A stretch of 64,000 nt of DNA from assembly GCA_036268995.1 (NCBI GenBank), contig DATATB010000187.1:6929-70928 (forward strand), written 5' to 3'. Below, piece after piece: positions 34,869-43,930 of the stretch (positions are counted from its first letter, which is position 1; the number at the start of each line of letters is the position of its first letter). The translations under genes and the position numbers were made by a program. Origin of the DNA: DATATB01 sp036268995. Lineage in GTDB: Bacteria > Planctomycetota > Planctomycetia > Pirellulales > PNKZ01. A model generated the notes under the pieces. That model worked only from the letters and a program-made list of their open reading frames with translations, searched no databases and was not told where the DNA came from.

Positions 34869-36475
34869 CGCGACACTAGCGGGCGATAGCGGCGGACGAT
34901 GGCCTTGGCGGCTCGCAGACCGTCAACGGCGGCGCTGACGATGCCGCCCGCGTAGCCTGCTCCTTCGCCGATGGGATACAGCCCGGCGATGCCGGGACTT
35001 TCGAGCGAATGCTGGCCACGCAGCAGCCGCACGGGCGAGCTGCCACGGGCCTCGGGGCCCACGAGCGTGGCGCTGGCCAGAAATTGGCCGCGCCAGCGCC
35101 GATCGAGCAGTGGCAAGCCCGCCTGCATGGCCTGCGCCACGACCGGCGGCAGCAGTTCGGCCAGATCATAATTCACCACGCCTCGGGCGTAGCTCGATGC
35201 CAGCCGGCCTTGGCTGCCGCGCCGAGCGAGAAAGTCCTGAGCCGATTGGATCGGGCAAAGATACTCGCGCCGGCCTGCGGCGAAAGCCCGTGACTCGTAC
35301 AGGCGCTGAAGTTGCATGCCGGCCAGCACGTGCGACGAGCCGAAATGCTCCGGCGTGAGCGTGACCATCAGGCCGCTGTTGGCAAACTGTGTGTCGCGAC
35401 GCGAGAGGCTCATGCCGTTGGTGCAGAAGTATTCCGGCTCGGAGACGCTGGGGATCACTTGCCCGCCGGCGCACATGCAAAAGGTGAACACGTCGAGCGG
35501 CCCGTGAGCCACGAGGCTGTAATCGGCGGCGCCCAGCAAGTCTTCGAGCCGCCGGCTGCCATATTGCACGCGATTCACTTGCTCTTGCGGCTGCTCGATG
35601 CGCAGGCCCAATTGAAACGGCTTCTGCTCCATCGGCACGCCGCGGGCCACGAGCATGGCATACGTATCGCGGGCACTATGCCCGATGGCCAGCACCACGA
35701 CCGGCGCGGCAATGCGGCCCGACGACGTGACCAGGCCGCGGACGCGACCTTCGCCCAGGTCGAGATCTTCCACGCGGCACTCGAACTGGAACCGGCCGCC
35801 GAGCGCCAGGATCCGGCGGCGCAGGGCTTTGACCACGGCCGGCAGGCGGTTGCTGCCCAGGTGCGGGCGATGATCGTAGAGGATCGTCGGCTTGCCTTTG
35901 CACTCGGCCAGTAGCTCGAGCACGCGCCGCACGTCCGGCCCGGAGTTGCGGCACGTGAGCTTGCCGTCGCTGAACGTGCCGGCTCCGCCTTCGCCGAACA
36001 GGTAGTTGCTTTCCGGATCGAGTGGGCCGCCGGATTCGAGCGATTGCACGTCGCGAATCCGTTCGCGCACGGCGCGGCCGCGTTCCAGCACCAGAGGTTG
36101 ATAACCCTGCTCGGCCAGAAAACAGGCGGCCACCAGTCCGGCCGGACCCGAGCCGACGACGACCGGCGGGGCCGGCAGCGGCTCGTCGCCCGGCGGCGGC
36201 ATTTCGAACGGCGGCTCGTCGTAAATTTCAGCCGTCACCGCGGATCGCCGCAGTTGGATGGATTGCACCCGCTGCGGCTCGTCGGCCGGCAGCACGACTT
36301 CGGCCGAATACACAAAGGCGATATCCCGTTTGTCGCGGGCGTCGAGACTTTTGCGCAGAATGCGCCAGCGCTCGATGTCGCCCGGGCGCACGTCGAGCAT
36401 GCGGGCCAGCGTGGCCGGCAACGCGGCCTCCGCTTCCTCGACGCTCAAACGAATATTCGACAGCCGGATCGGCAT
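34865..36475 (-). CDS. FAD-dependent oxidoreductase, COG2509 type
   Basis: A 536-residue flavoprotein. Residues 1-80 are the N-terminal extra domain of COG2509 (MPIRLSNIRLSVEEAEAALP; RRSAVTAEIYDEPP). The FAD-binding fold is at about 105-125 (VVVGSGPAGLVAACFLAEQGYQPLVLERG), followed by LFGEGGAGTFSDGKLTCR, a strong family motif, and late PIGEGAGYAGGIVSAAVDGLRAA. The reaction is unknown; members are annotated as uncharacterised dehydrogenases. ATG 36475 is used as the residues before it are low-complexity. Confidence 0.88.
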   Translation of the reverse strand: MPIRLSNIRLSVEEAEAALPATLARMLDVRPGDIERWRILRKSLDARDKRDIAFVYSAEVVLPADEPQRVQSIQLRRSAVTAEIYDEPPFEMPPPGDEPLPAPPVVVGSGPAGLVAACFLAEQGYQPLVLERGRAVRERIRDVQSLESGGPLDPESNYLFGEGGAGTFSDGKLTCRNSGPDVRRVLELLAECKGKPTILYDHRPHLGSNRLPAVVKALRRRILALGGRFQFECRVEDLDLGEGRVRGLVTSSGRIAAPVVVLAIGHSARDTYAMLVARGVPMEQKPFQLGLRIEQPQEQVNRVQYGSRRLEDLLGAADYSLVAHGPLDVFTFCMCAGGQVIPSVSEPEYFCTNGMSLSRRDTQFANSGLMVTLTPEHFGSSHVLAGMQLQRLYESRAFAAGRREYLCPIQSAQDFLARRGSQGRLASSYARGVVNYDLAELLPPVVAQAMQAGLPLLDRRWRGQFLASATLVGPEARGSSPVRLLRGQHSLESPGIAGLYPIGEGAGYAGGIVSAAVDGLRAAKAIVRRYRPLVSR

Positions 36476-36613
36476 GGAGAGATTATACCCAGTCCGCACG
36501 CGGCGAGCGGGTGGCGCCGGCCTCCCGGTGTTGACGGGGCGCGGCGAGTAGCGAAATACCGGCAAGCTCGCGCTTGCCGCTCACCGTGGGCACTGGCCGC
36601 CTCGATCAAAACA

Positions 36614-36644
36614 AATGGGGCGGCCTGCGATAGGCCGCCCCATT
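36614..36644 (-). terminator. Hairpin downstream of the RRM gene
   Basis: Perfect 13-bp arms 36614-36626 (aatggggcggcct) and 36632-36644 (aggccgccccatt) with a 5-nt loop. On the minus strand the stem is followed by TTGTTTTG, a moderate T-run. On the plus strand ATTTTT follows a few bases later. It lies about 70 nt after the RRM gene stop and before the COG2509 gene. Confidence 0.75.
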
Positions 36645-36712
36645 CGATTTTTGCACGTGCCTCGGGATCGCGGGATCGCCGGGCCGCAAGGGTTGTTCGC
36701 TGCGCGAACGTT

Positions 36713-37069
36713 TTAGCGCCGACCGTAACCGCCGCCGCCGCCACCTCCGCCGTAGCCACCGCGGCCGCCACCGCCACCGCCACCGCGATGTCCGCCGCCG
36801 CCGCCACCTCCGCCACCGCCGGTGCGCTCCCGGGCTTCGTTGACCGTCAAGCTACGGCCCTGGCAGTCGGATTCGTGGAGCGCCCGAACGGCTTGCTCCA
36901 TACCCTCCTGGGACTCCATTTCGACGAAGCCAAAACCGCGTGAGCGGCCGGTTTCGCGATCCGAGATCACCTCAGCCGACTGGACATTGCCATAAGGGCT
37001 GAACATCTCCTTCAGGTCGTCCGACGAATAGGACCACGGCAGGTTACCGACGTACAACTTTTTCCCCAT
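36713..37069 (-). CDS. RNA-recognition-motif protein with Gly-rich tail
   Basis: A 118-residue protein. The RRM has RNP2 KLYVGNLPW at residues 3-11 and RNP1 RSRGFGFVEM at about 43-52. The tail is Gly-rich with single Arg and Tyr residues (HRGGG, GGRGGYGG, ending YGRR). This is the cold-inducible Rbp type known from cyanobacteria and other phyla. ATG 37069 is chosen because AAGGAT lies 8 nt before it. ATG 37078 touches the same AAGG. A hairpin terminator follows the gene. It probably binds RNA, perhaps in cold or other stress. Confidence 0.92.
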   Translation of the reverse strand: MGKKLYVGNLPWSYSSDDLKEMFSPYGNVQSAEVISDRETGRSRGFGFVEMESQEGMEQAVRALHESDCQGRSLTVNEARERTGGGGGGGGGGHRGGGGGGGRGGYGGGGGGGGYGRR

Positions 37070-37074
37070 TGAAA

Positions 37075-37383
37075 TCATCCTTCACCAAAACGAAAAGAAA
37101 CATCCGCGGACTGCCGTCCGAGGAGCTGAACCGCGAAACGAATGAGCGGCGGGCGAAAGCCCGGAATAAGAGTGCCACGCGATCTCAACCAGTCCTGCAG
37201 CACACACTCGACAGCGGAGCAATTGGCCCGAAACTTACCCCAAACAACTCGGATCTCTTCGCTCGGACTCGGCTCGCAGTCGGGCTCGTGGCGAGAAAGA
37301 ACAACGTGTGCAGGACGGTAGGTTCGAGGATCGCTCGCATCTTGCGAGGGAACTTCGAGGTCGAAACACTTCACTTTGGGCAT
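37075..37383 (-). CDS. Possible small protein upstream of the RRM gene (uncertain)
   Basis: An open frame of 102 codons, starting MPKVKCFDLEVPSQDASDP, ends 4 nt inside the alternate start of the RRM gene. The composition is not clearly coding, the ribosome site is weak and I know no relative. Equally likely, the region 37070-37600 is a long 5' leader of the RRM gene. I list it because the stretch has no other gene. Confidence 0.2.
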   Translation of the reverse strand: MPKVKCFDLEVPSQDASDPRTYRPAHVVLSRHEPDCEPSPSEEIRVVWGKFRANCSAVECVLQDWLRSRGTLIPGFRPPLIRFAVQLLGRQSADVSFRFGEG

Positions 37384-37665
37384 CTTATACCCGTTTTTGC
37401 CATGATGTCCAGGGCAGCCCAGCCAAGAAGCCGGACCACCCCGCCGCACGAATGAACTCTACCACGCCGCGCCCAGGCCGGCGGCCATCGGCCCCCGCTC
37501 GAAGGCCCTGAATTCCGGCGTCCGGGTGCGAAAATCCCGGCAACCCGCGCGGCCGATGCCCGCAATCTCGCGGCTCCTTTCGCCCAGCCGTGCAACCGCT
37601 AAACTTTGACCGAAGCAGCCGAAGGCCGATCGGCCGGCGCGCTCGCACCCCACGGAGACATTGTG

Positions 37666-38580
37666 ATGGATTTCACAGACCGCCTTGCCGCGGCTGTCAC
37701 CCGCTTCCGCAACCCCGTCGTCGTCGGCCTCGATCCCCGTTGGAACGACTTGCCCGACGGACTGAAGTCCAGCATCGACGGCGAAACGCTGACCGGCCGG
37801 GCGGCCGGCTATGCAGCCTTCTGCCGGGAGGTGATCGACGTGGTCGCCCCGCTGGTGCCAGTCGTCAAGCCGCAAGCGGCATTCTTCGAGCAGCTCGGTC
37901 CGCCGGGAATGCAGGCCCTGGCAGATACGATCGCCTATGCTCGCCAGCGCGGACTGCTGATCATCCTGGATGGCAAACGCAACGATATCGGCTCGACCGC
38001 AACGGCTTACGCCGACGGCATCCTCGGCGAGTCCAGCCCCTGGCAAGCCGATGCGTTGACGGTCAGCCCGTACCTGGGCGACGACAGCTTACAGCCTTTT
38101 TTCGATGTAGCCAGCCAGCGACAGTCGGGCATCTTCGTACTGGTGAAAACGTCGAATCCTGGCGGCCGGCAGTTCCAGGATCTGGATTGCGGCGGAAAGC
38201 CCCTGTATCGCCATGTGGCCGACTATCTGGAAACGCTCGCCCAGCCGGCCGCCGGCGCGTGCGGCTATGCGGGCATCGGCGCCGTGGTCGGGGCGACGTA
38301 CCCGCAGCAGTTGGCCGAGCTGCGCACGGCGCTGGCCCACGCCTGGCTGCTGGTGCCGGGCTACGGCAGCCAAGGGGGCACGGCCAAGGACGTGGCCCCG
38401 GCCTTCGACTCACGCGGGTTGGGCGCTCTGGTGAACAATTCGCGCGGCATTATCTTCGCCTACCGCGAACCTCGCTTTGCCGCCGGCCTATCGCCCAACC
38501 AATGGCAAACGGCCATTGAGCGCTCCACGCGCGACATGATCGCCCAACTCGCCGCAGAGACGACGACTGGGCGGCTATGA
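37666..38580 (+). CDS. pyrF: Orotidine 5'-phosphate decarboxylase, type 2
   Basis: A 304-residue enzyme that converts OMP to UMP. VVVGLDPRWNDLP at about residue 18, VVKPQAAFFEQLG, LIILDGKRNDIGSTA (the Asp-Lys-Asp catalytic set) and ALTVSPYLGDDSLQPFF are typical of the long type 2 PyrF group, as is the late SRGIIFAYR. GGAG lies 9 nt before ATG 37666. The frame is open upstream to 37606 without support. The heptad repeat at 38588 follows directly. Confidence 0.93.
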   Translation: MDFTDRLAAAVTRFRNPVVVGLDPRWNDLPDGLKSSIDGETLTGRAAGYAAFCREVIDVVAPLVPVVKPQAAFFEQLGPPGMQALADTIAYARQRGLLIILDGKRNDIGSTATAYADGILGESSPWQADALTVSPYLGDDSLQPFFDVASQRQSGIFVLVKTSNPGGRQFQDLDCGGKPLYRHVADYLETLAQPAAGACGYAGIGAVVGATYPQQLAELRTALAHAWLLVPGYGSQGGTAKDVAPAFDSRGLGALVNNSRGIIFAYREPRFAAGLSPNQWQTAIERSTRDMIAQLAAETTTGRL

Positions 38581-38587
38581 CGGAATG

Positions 38588-38640
38588 GTTAGTGGTCCGT
38601 TGTCCGTGGTCAGTTGTCCGTTATTCATCATTCATCATTT
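38588..38640. repeat. Heptad-phase repeat between pyrF and ndk
   Basis: Units such as gtccgtt, gtccgtg, gtcagtt and gtccgtt are followed by attcatc repeats in the same 7-bp phase. It resembles the array at 738-800. It lies between convergent genes and ends at the ndk stop codon. Confidence 0.65.
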
Positions 38641-38641
38641 C

Positions 38642-39100
38642 TTATTCGTCCGCCGCGCGCATCCAGGGCCGGATCGTCGACTCGTAGGCGTGGATCTCGG
38701 CCGGCTTGAAGTACAGCTCGATTTCGCGCTGGGCCGCTTCGGGGCCGTCGGAGGCGTGAACCAGGTTCATCTGGCGGCTGGAGCTGTAGTCGCCGCGGAT
38801 GGTGCCGGGCGCTGCCTTCAGACCGCTGGTCGCACCCAGCATGTCGCGCACGACGCGAATCGCTTCGAGCCCTTCGAGAATCGCCGCCACGATCGGCCCA
38901 CCGGTGATGAACGCCTCCAACGTCGGATACCAGCCCTTGCTCACGTGCTCGGCATAATGCTTTTTGGCCAGCTCGGGCGTGACCTGCATCATCTTCATCG
39001 CGACGGGCACGAGCCCCTTGTCTTCGAAGCGGGCCAGAATGCGGCCCACCAGCCGCCGCTGGACGCAGTCGGGCTTAAACAGAATGAGCGTGCGCTCCAT
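38642..39100 (-). CDS. ndk: Nucleoside diphosphate kinase
   Basis: A 152-residue enzyme that balances nucleoside triphosphates through a phosphohistidine. It starts MERTLILFKPDCVQRRLVG (the FKPD segment), contains HVSKGWYPTLEAFITGGP, IRGDYSSSRQMNLVHASD with the catalytic His115, and ends with FKPAEIHAYES. Length is normal. GGAG lies about 10 nt before the ATG. Confidence 0.96.
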   Translation of the reverse strand: MERTLILFKPDCVQRRLVGRILARFEDKGLVPVAMKMMQVTPELAKKHYAEHVSKGWYPTLEAFITGGPIVAAILEGLEAIRVVRDMLGATSGLKAAPGTIRGDYSSSRQMNLVHASDGPEAAQREIELYFKPAEIHAYESTIRPWMRAADE

Positions 39101-39221
39101 ACAAAATCATCTCCGTTCGAGAGTCTGGCGAAAGCCGCAAATTCTAAGGTCGCGGCGCCAGAATTTGAAGCCCACGGACTGCGGTCCGTGGGGTTCGGAC
39201 GATCAGTGCCAGCGCTACTGC

Positions 39222-39896
39222 CTAAAGTTTCTTCATCCGGATATTGCGCACGGCGGCCGAAGTGCACCACGTGGCGATGCCCAACGGCTGACTGGGATCG
39301 ACCTCAAAACGGATCGAAATTTTGCGTTCGCTGTAGTCGAAATCGACGACTTGCTCCTTGTCGATCCAGGCCTTGATCTCTTTGTCCGTGACGCGCACCC
39401 GGATGGTGTACCACTGGTTCTCTTTGAACGAGTGATAGCTGCCGGTTTCGTTCTCCGACGCGTCCATGCCGTCAATGCTCGATAACCCCACGGTCGAGCC
39501 GCCCCAGCCGCCCACGATCAGCGTGCATGGCGACTTGCCGACGGGAAACGTCAGCCCACAGAAAAAGTCGTGGCCCTCGACGCGCATGGCCTCGAGCGTG
39601 ATCTCGTAATCGACGCGCGGCAGGCTGCCCGTCCAGGTGATGCCGGTCAGCTCGGTGCCGGTCTCGATCATGATCTTGCGGTCTTCGACCTTGATCGGGC
39701 CATGGCCGGCAAAATCGCTCGTCTTCCAGCCGGCCAGCGTCTTGCCGTCGAACAAGTCGGCCGTCTGGCCCGATTTCAGTTTATCAAGCGCAGGGCCGGG
39801 TTTAGCCGCGGGCTCTTCGGCCCGTGCCGCAGAAACCGCCGCCAGCCAGACAAGCAATGGGATCGAAAGTGCAAGCCGGTGGTGGATCATTGCCAT
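39222..39896 (-). CDS. Secreted DUF1080 (3-keto-disaccharide hydrolase-like) protein
   Basis: A 224-residue protein with signal peptide MAMIHHRLALSIPLLVWLAA. The mature part has LFDGKTLAGWKTSDF, YEITLEAMRVEGHDFFCGLTF and ENQWYTIRVRV, the marks of DUF1080, a lectin/glucanase beta-sandwich family. Some members split 3-keto-disaccharides. AGGAG lies 4 nt before the ATG. It is one of two such proteins in the window (compare 21045-21653). Confidence 0.87.
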   Translation of the reverse strand: MAMIHHRLALSIPLLVWLAAVSAARAEEPAAKPGPALDKLKSGQTADLFDGKTLAGWKTSDFAGHGPIKVEDRKIMIETGTELTGITWTGSLPRVDYEITLEAMRVEGHDFFCGLTFPVGKSPCTLIVGGWGGSTVGLSSIDGMDASENETGSYHSFKENQWYTIRVRVTDKEIKAWIDKEQVVDFDYSERKISIRFEVDPSQPLGIATWCTSAAVRNIRMKKL

Positions 39897-40013
39897 ACGC
39901 TCCTAGGGGAGAATTCAATCGTGGCTGCGGCCCCGCGAGGCCGCTGGCGCTGGTACAATCGCTGTTGCCTTTGCCCGTCAACTATACACGATCCGTGGGG
40001 GCCGGTAGACACG

Positions 40014-40580
40014 ATGCGGCGTTATGTCCTGCTCGACCGCGATGGCACCATCAACGTCGATTGCGATTATCTTTGCGACGCCCGCAAGCTGGAATTGATC
40101 CCGGGGGCCGCCGACGGGCTGCGGCGACTGGCCGGCCTGGGTCTGGGGCTGGTGGTCATTACCAACCAGTCGGGCGTGGCCCGAGGGCTGATCCAGCCCG
40201 AGCAACTCGAGGCGGTGCAAGCGCGTCTCGGCCAGTTGCTGGCTGGCGAGGGGATCGGACTCGACGGCATCTACTCCTGCCCGCACGGCCCGGCGGATGG
40301 CTGCGGCTGCCGCAAGCCATTGACTGGAATGGTCGAGCAAGCGGCCCGGGAGCTGCACTTCGATCCCCGCCAGGCTTTTATGATTGGCGACAAGGCCAGC
40401 GACATTGAACTGGGGCGGCGAGTGGGGGCCGTCACGCTATTGGTGCGGACCGGCTATGGGGCCGAGACGGAACGGGCCGCACTGGCTCGGGCCGACCATG
40501 TCGTTGACGATCTGGCACACGCGGCCGACGTGATTCAATCGCTCGTCGGGCCGGCGGCCGACGACCAATCGAGTTCGTAA
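40014..40580 (+). CDS. gmhB: HAD phosphatase, GmhB type
   Basis: A 188-residue HAD enzyme. MRRYVLLDRDGTINVD carries the nucleophile and acid Asp pair, VITNQSGVARG is motif II, SCPHGPADGCGCRKP is the Cys/His zinc loop of GmhB and histidinol phosphatase, and MIGDKASDIELG is motif IV. GmhB removes the 7-phosphate from heptose bisphosphate for LPS. A role in another sugar bisphosphate or histidinol phosphate is possible. The gene overlaps the converging GNAT gene by 46 nt. Confidence 0.88.
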   Translation: MRRYVLLDRDGTINVDCDYLCDARKLELIPGAADGLRRLAGLGLGLVVITNQSGVARGLIQPEQLEAVQARLGQLLAGEGIGLDGIYSCPHGPADGCGCRKPLTGMVEQAARELHFDPRQAFMIGDKASDIELGRRVGAVTLLVRTGYGAETERAALARADHVVDDLAHAADVIQSLVGPAADDQSSS

Positions 40581-41023
40581 ACCAGGTGACCGCTCGGTCG
40601 CATGCCAAGCTGGCTGTAGGTCTCCAAGGCGGCTCGATTCGCATTCTCGACGTACAGCCGCAGGCCGCAGACGCCCTCAGTCGCCCTGGCCTGAACTGCG
40701 ATGTGCTCGTACAGGGCGCGAAAGATGCCGCGGCGGCGAAACTCGGAGGCGACATACACGCTCTGCAGCCACCAGAACATGCCCGACCGCCAGTCGCTCC
40801 ATTCGTACGTGAGCATCGCCTGGCCGACGATCGAGCCATCCGACTGGGCGACAAAGTAGCGTCCCAACTCCGGCCGGGCCAGCAACTCGGCCACTCCACG
40901 ACCAAGCGTCTCGAGATCCAACTGCTTATGTTCGCTTTCAGCCGCCAGCAGCCGATTGAACTCGACGATCGTCGTCAGATCGTCGCTCGTGGCCGATCGG
41001 ATGGAGAGCGGAATGGCGGACAT
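40535..41023 (-). CDS. GNAT-family N-acetyltransferase
   Basis: A 162-residue acetyltransferase. It starts MSAIPLSIRSATSDDLTTIVEF, typical for GNAT, and has the acetyl-CoA loop FRRRGIFRALYEHI (RxxGxF version of Q/RxxGxG/A) at about residues 94-107, then RLYVENANRAALETYSQLGM. The substrate is unknown. Its 3' end overlaps gmhB from the opposite strand. Confidence 0.88.
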   Translation of the reverse strand: MSAIPLSIRSATSDDLTTIVEFNRLLAAESEHKQLDLETLGRGVAELLARPELGRYFVAQSDGSIVGQAMLTYEWSDWRSGMFWWLQSVYVASEFRRRGIFRALYEHIAVQARATEGVCGLRLYVENANRAALETYSQLGMRPSGHLVYELDWSSAAGPTSD

Positions 41024-41062
41024 TGAAGATGGTTCTGCTAACGATACCGGTGGTCGATTCGT

Positions 41063-41218
41063 TTTTTCCGTAGCCCAGTCCCTTCAGGGCTGGGAATTGT
41101 CGACCGCGGCACATTCATTCCCCGTTTCGATTGCGGCCTTTGGCCGCAATCGAAACGGGGGAACGGCTTATGCGGCCCGCCGCGGACCCAGCCCTGAAGG
41201 GACTGGGCTACGGAAAAA
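41063..41218. repeat. Nested inverted repeat (cruciform-like) between the GNAT gene and leuS
   Basis: Outer arms of 32 bp, 41063-41094 and 41187-41218, are perfectly complementary (tttttccgtagcccagtccc...). Inside them is a second perfect hairpin with 19-bp arms, 41120-41138 (ccccgtttcgattgcggcc) and 41142-41160, with a 3-nt loop. The outer arm itself contains CCCTTCAGGG. The element lies 43 nt after the leuS stop and 40 nt upstream of the GNAT start. Arms end in T5/A5 so it could also terminate transcription on either strand. Confidence 0.9.
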
Positions 41219-41260
41219 TGATGCCGTTCGTGTGTCGGAACACGCCCACCAATTCGCCCG

Positions 41261-43930
41261 TCACTTAATCACAAAATTCACCAATCGCCCCGGGACGACG
41301 ACAACTTTCACCACTGTCTTGCCGGCGATCAGCTCTTGGATGCGAACATCAGCACGGGCCGCGGCTTCGATGTCAGCGGGCGTGGCATCGGCGGCCACGC
41401 TCACGCGGCTGCGCAGCTTGCCGAGCACCTGCACCGGCACCTCGATCGTGTCTTCGCGGATGGCAGCTTCGTCGTAGTCGGGCCAAGGCTCGTAGGCGAG
41501 CGTCTTCTCGTGCCCCAGCATCTGCCACAGCTCTTCGGCCAAATGCGGAGCAAACGGCGAGAGCAGCAGCACGAACGTTTGCATGGCCGAGCGTGGGCGC
41601 CGCTCTTCCTTGGTGAAGAAGTTGGTGAACTCCATCATCTTGGCAATGGCCGTATTGAAGGCCAGTCGCTCGATGTCCTGCGTGACGCCCTGGATCGTCT
41701 TGTGCAGCATGCGGTTTTGCTCGACCGTCGGCTCGGCGTCGACGATCGCCGCATTGAACTCGAGCGTCTCGCTGCGATCGTTGATCATCATGCGCCATGC
41801 GCGATCCAGGAACCCGCGGACGCCGTTCACGCCCTCCATGCTCCAAGGCTTGGTCGCTTCCAGCGGGCCCATGAACATTTCGTACAGCCGCAACGAGTCG
41901 GCACCGTATTCGGCCACCACCTCGTCCGGGTTCACCACGTTGCCCCGGCTCTTGGACATCTTTTGCGAGTTCTCGCCCAGGATCATGCCCTGGTTCACCA
42001 GCCGGGCAAAAGGCTCGGGAGTGCTCACATGGCCGCGGTCGTAAAGCATCTTGTGCCAAAAGCGCGAATACAGCAGGTGCAGCACGGCGTGCTCGGCGCC
42101 GCCGATGTACAGGTCAACCGGCATCCAGGCTTTTTCCACCTGCGGATCGACGAACACCTGTTCGTTTTTCGGGTCGAGAAAGCGAAGAAAATACCAGCAC
42201 GAGCCGGCCCATTGCGGCATGGTGTTGGTCTCGCGCTTGTAGCGCACGCCGTCGATCGTGGGATACAGCCAATCGTGCGGCGCTTCTTCCAGCGGCGGCT
42301 CGGGCCGGCCGTGCGGCTTGAAGTGGCTCATCTCCGGCAGGTTCACCGGCAATTGATCGATGGGCACCGCGCGCACGCGGCCGCTGGGCTTTCCCGACGA
42401 GTCCAGTTCGTGCAGGATCGGAAACGGCTCGCCCCAAAAATGCTGCCGGCTGAACAGCCAATCGCGGAGCTTGTAGTTGACAGCCGCCTTGCCCGCGCCC
42501 TTCTCGGTCAGGTCGGCTGCAATCTTCTGTTTGAACTCGGCCGTGGAAAGTCCGTTGTAAGGGCCGGAGTTGATCGCCGTGCCCGACTCGGTGAACGGAT
42601 CTTGCCCAGTGAGCACCGCCTCACGCGAGACATCGGCCCGATCGCCGGGATCGACCACTGGCTGGATCGGCAGCTCCTTGGCCCGAGCGAATTCGTAATC
42701 GCGCAGATCGTGGGCCGGCACGGCCATGATGGCCCCGGTGCCGTAGCCCATCAGCACGTAGTCGGCCACGAAGATCGGAATCGGCCGGTTATTGACGGGA
42801 TTGGCCGCGAACGAGCCGGTGAACTCGCCGGTCTTTTCTTTGGCCAGTTCCGTGCGATCCAGTTCGCTCTTGCGAGCCGCACCCTGGCAATAGGCCTGCA
42901 CCGCCTCAGCCCGCTCGGGCCGGGTCAGCCGCTCGACAAACGGATGCTCCGGCGCGATGACCAGGTACGTCGCCCCGAACAACGTGTCGGGTCGCGTGGT
43001 GTAGATGCGGATCACGTCGTCGCCGGCATGACGCGGAAATCCGCTGGCAGCACGCCGATCACGCCAGGCCTTGAACTCCTGCGGGCTGGGCTTGCCTTGC
43101 GGCCCGCTTTCGGTGCCGACGAAAAAATCGACCTCGGCGCCCGTGCTGCGGCCGATCCAATTTCGTTGCAGGGCCTTGATGCTGTCGGGCCAGTCCAGGG
43201 AGTCGAGATCTTTTTCCAGCCGGTCGGCATAAGCCGTGATGCGCAGCATCCATTGACGCAGCGGCAGCCGGACAACCGGGTGGCTGCCCCGCTCGCTCAG
43301 CCCGCCGATCACTTCTTCGTTGGCCAGAACGGTGCCCAGCGCCGGGCACCAGTTCACCGGGGCTTCGAGCTGATAGGCCAGGCGAAAGTCGTCGCGATAA
43401 GCACGCACGGCCTCGTCGCCCTGCGACTGCACATTGGCTGGGATCGGCAGCTCTGCGATCGGGCGGCCGCGCTGCTGGCGCTCGTCAAACCAGGTGTCGA
43501 ACAGCAGCAGAAAAATCCATTGCGTCCAGCGGAAGTAGGCCACGTCGGTGGTCGATAGCTCGCGGCTCCAGTCGTAGCTGAAGCCCAGCATTTTTTCCTG
43601 CCGGCGGAACGTGGCGATGTTCTTTTCGGTCGTGGCGCGCGGCGGCGTGCCGGTCTTGATGGCATGCTGCTCGGCCGGCAGGCCAAAGGCGTCCCAGCCC
43701 ATCGGGTGTAGCACGCAGCGGCCGCGCATGCGTTGATAGCGGCAGACGATGTCGGTGGCCGTCTGGCCCTCGGGATGCCCGACGTGCAGGCCGTCGCCGC
43801 TGGGATAGGGGAACATATCCAGCACATAGAGCTTGGGCGAAGTGGGCAGCCGCGGCGTGGCGAATGTGCGGTTCGCCTCCCAGTATTGCTGCCATTTCGG
43901 TTCGATCGTAGCCGGGTTGTACCGTGGCAT
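41261..43930 (-). CDS. leuS: Leucyl-tRNA synthetase
   Basis: An 889-residue class I synthetase. The HIGH-type motif is in FPYPSGDGLHVGHPEG at about residue 38, the editing domain contains IYTTRPDTLFGATYLVIAPEHP, and the KMSKS motif is in GENSQKMSKSRGNVVNPDEV. The family's WxxGxxEHA-like segment is DLYIGGAEHAVLHLLYSRFWHK. The C-terminal VVKVVVVPGRLVNFVIK is complete. Length is normal for a bacterial LeuRS. The 292-nt gap upstream holds nothing recognised. Confidence 0.97.
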   Translation of the reverse strand: MPRYNPATIEPKWQQYWEANRTFATPRLPTSPKLYVLDMFPYPSGDGLHVGHPEGQTATDIVCRYQRMRGRCVLHPMGWDAFGLPAEQHAIKTGTPPRATTEKNIATFRRQEKMLGFSYDWSRELSTTDVAYFRWTQWIFLLLFDTWFDERQQRGRPIAELPIPANVQSQGDEAVRAYRDDFRLAYQLEAPVNWCPALGTVLANEEVIGGLSERGSHPVVRLPLRQWMLRITAYADRLEKDLDSLDWPDSIKALQRNWIGRSTGAEVDFFVGTESGPQGKPSPQEFKAWRDRRAASGFPRHAGDDVIRIYTTRPDTLFGATYLVIAPEHPFVERLTRPERAEAVQAYCQGAARKSELDRTELAKEKTGEFTGSFAANPVNNRPIPIFVADYVLMGYGTGAIMAVPAHDLRDYEFARAKELPIQPVVDPGDRADVSREAVLTGQDPFTESGTAINSGPYNGLSTAEFKQKIAADLTEKGAGKAAVNYKLRDWLFSRQHFWGEPFPILHELDSSGKPSGRVRAVPIDQLPVNLPEMSHFKPHGRPEPPLEEAPHDWLYPTIDGVRYKRETNTMPQWAGSCWYFLRFLDPKNEQVFVDPQVEKAWMPVDLYIGGAEHAVLHLLYSRFWHKMLYDRGHVSTPEPFARLVNQGMILGENSQKMSKSRGNVVNPDEVVAEYGADSLRLYEMFMGPLEATKPWSMEGVNGVRGFLDRAWRMMINDRSETLEFNAAIVDAEPTVEQNRMLHKTIQGVTQDIERLAFNTAIAKMMEFTNFFTKEERRPRSAMQTFVLLLSPFAPHLAEELWQMLGHEKTLAYEPWPDYDEAAIREDTIEVPVQVLGKLRSRVSVAADATPADIEAAARADVRIQELIAGKTVVKVVVVPGRLVNFVIK

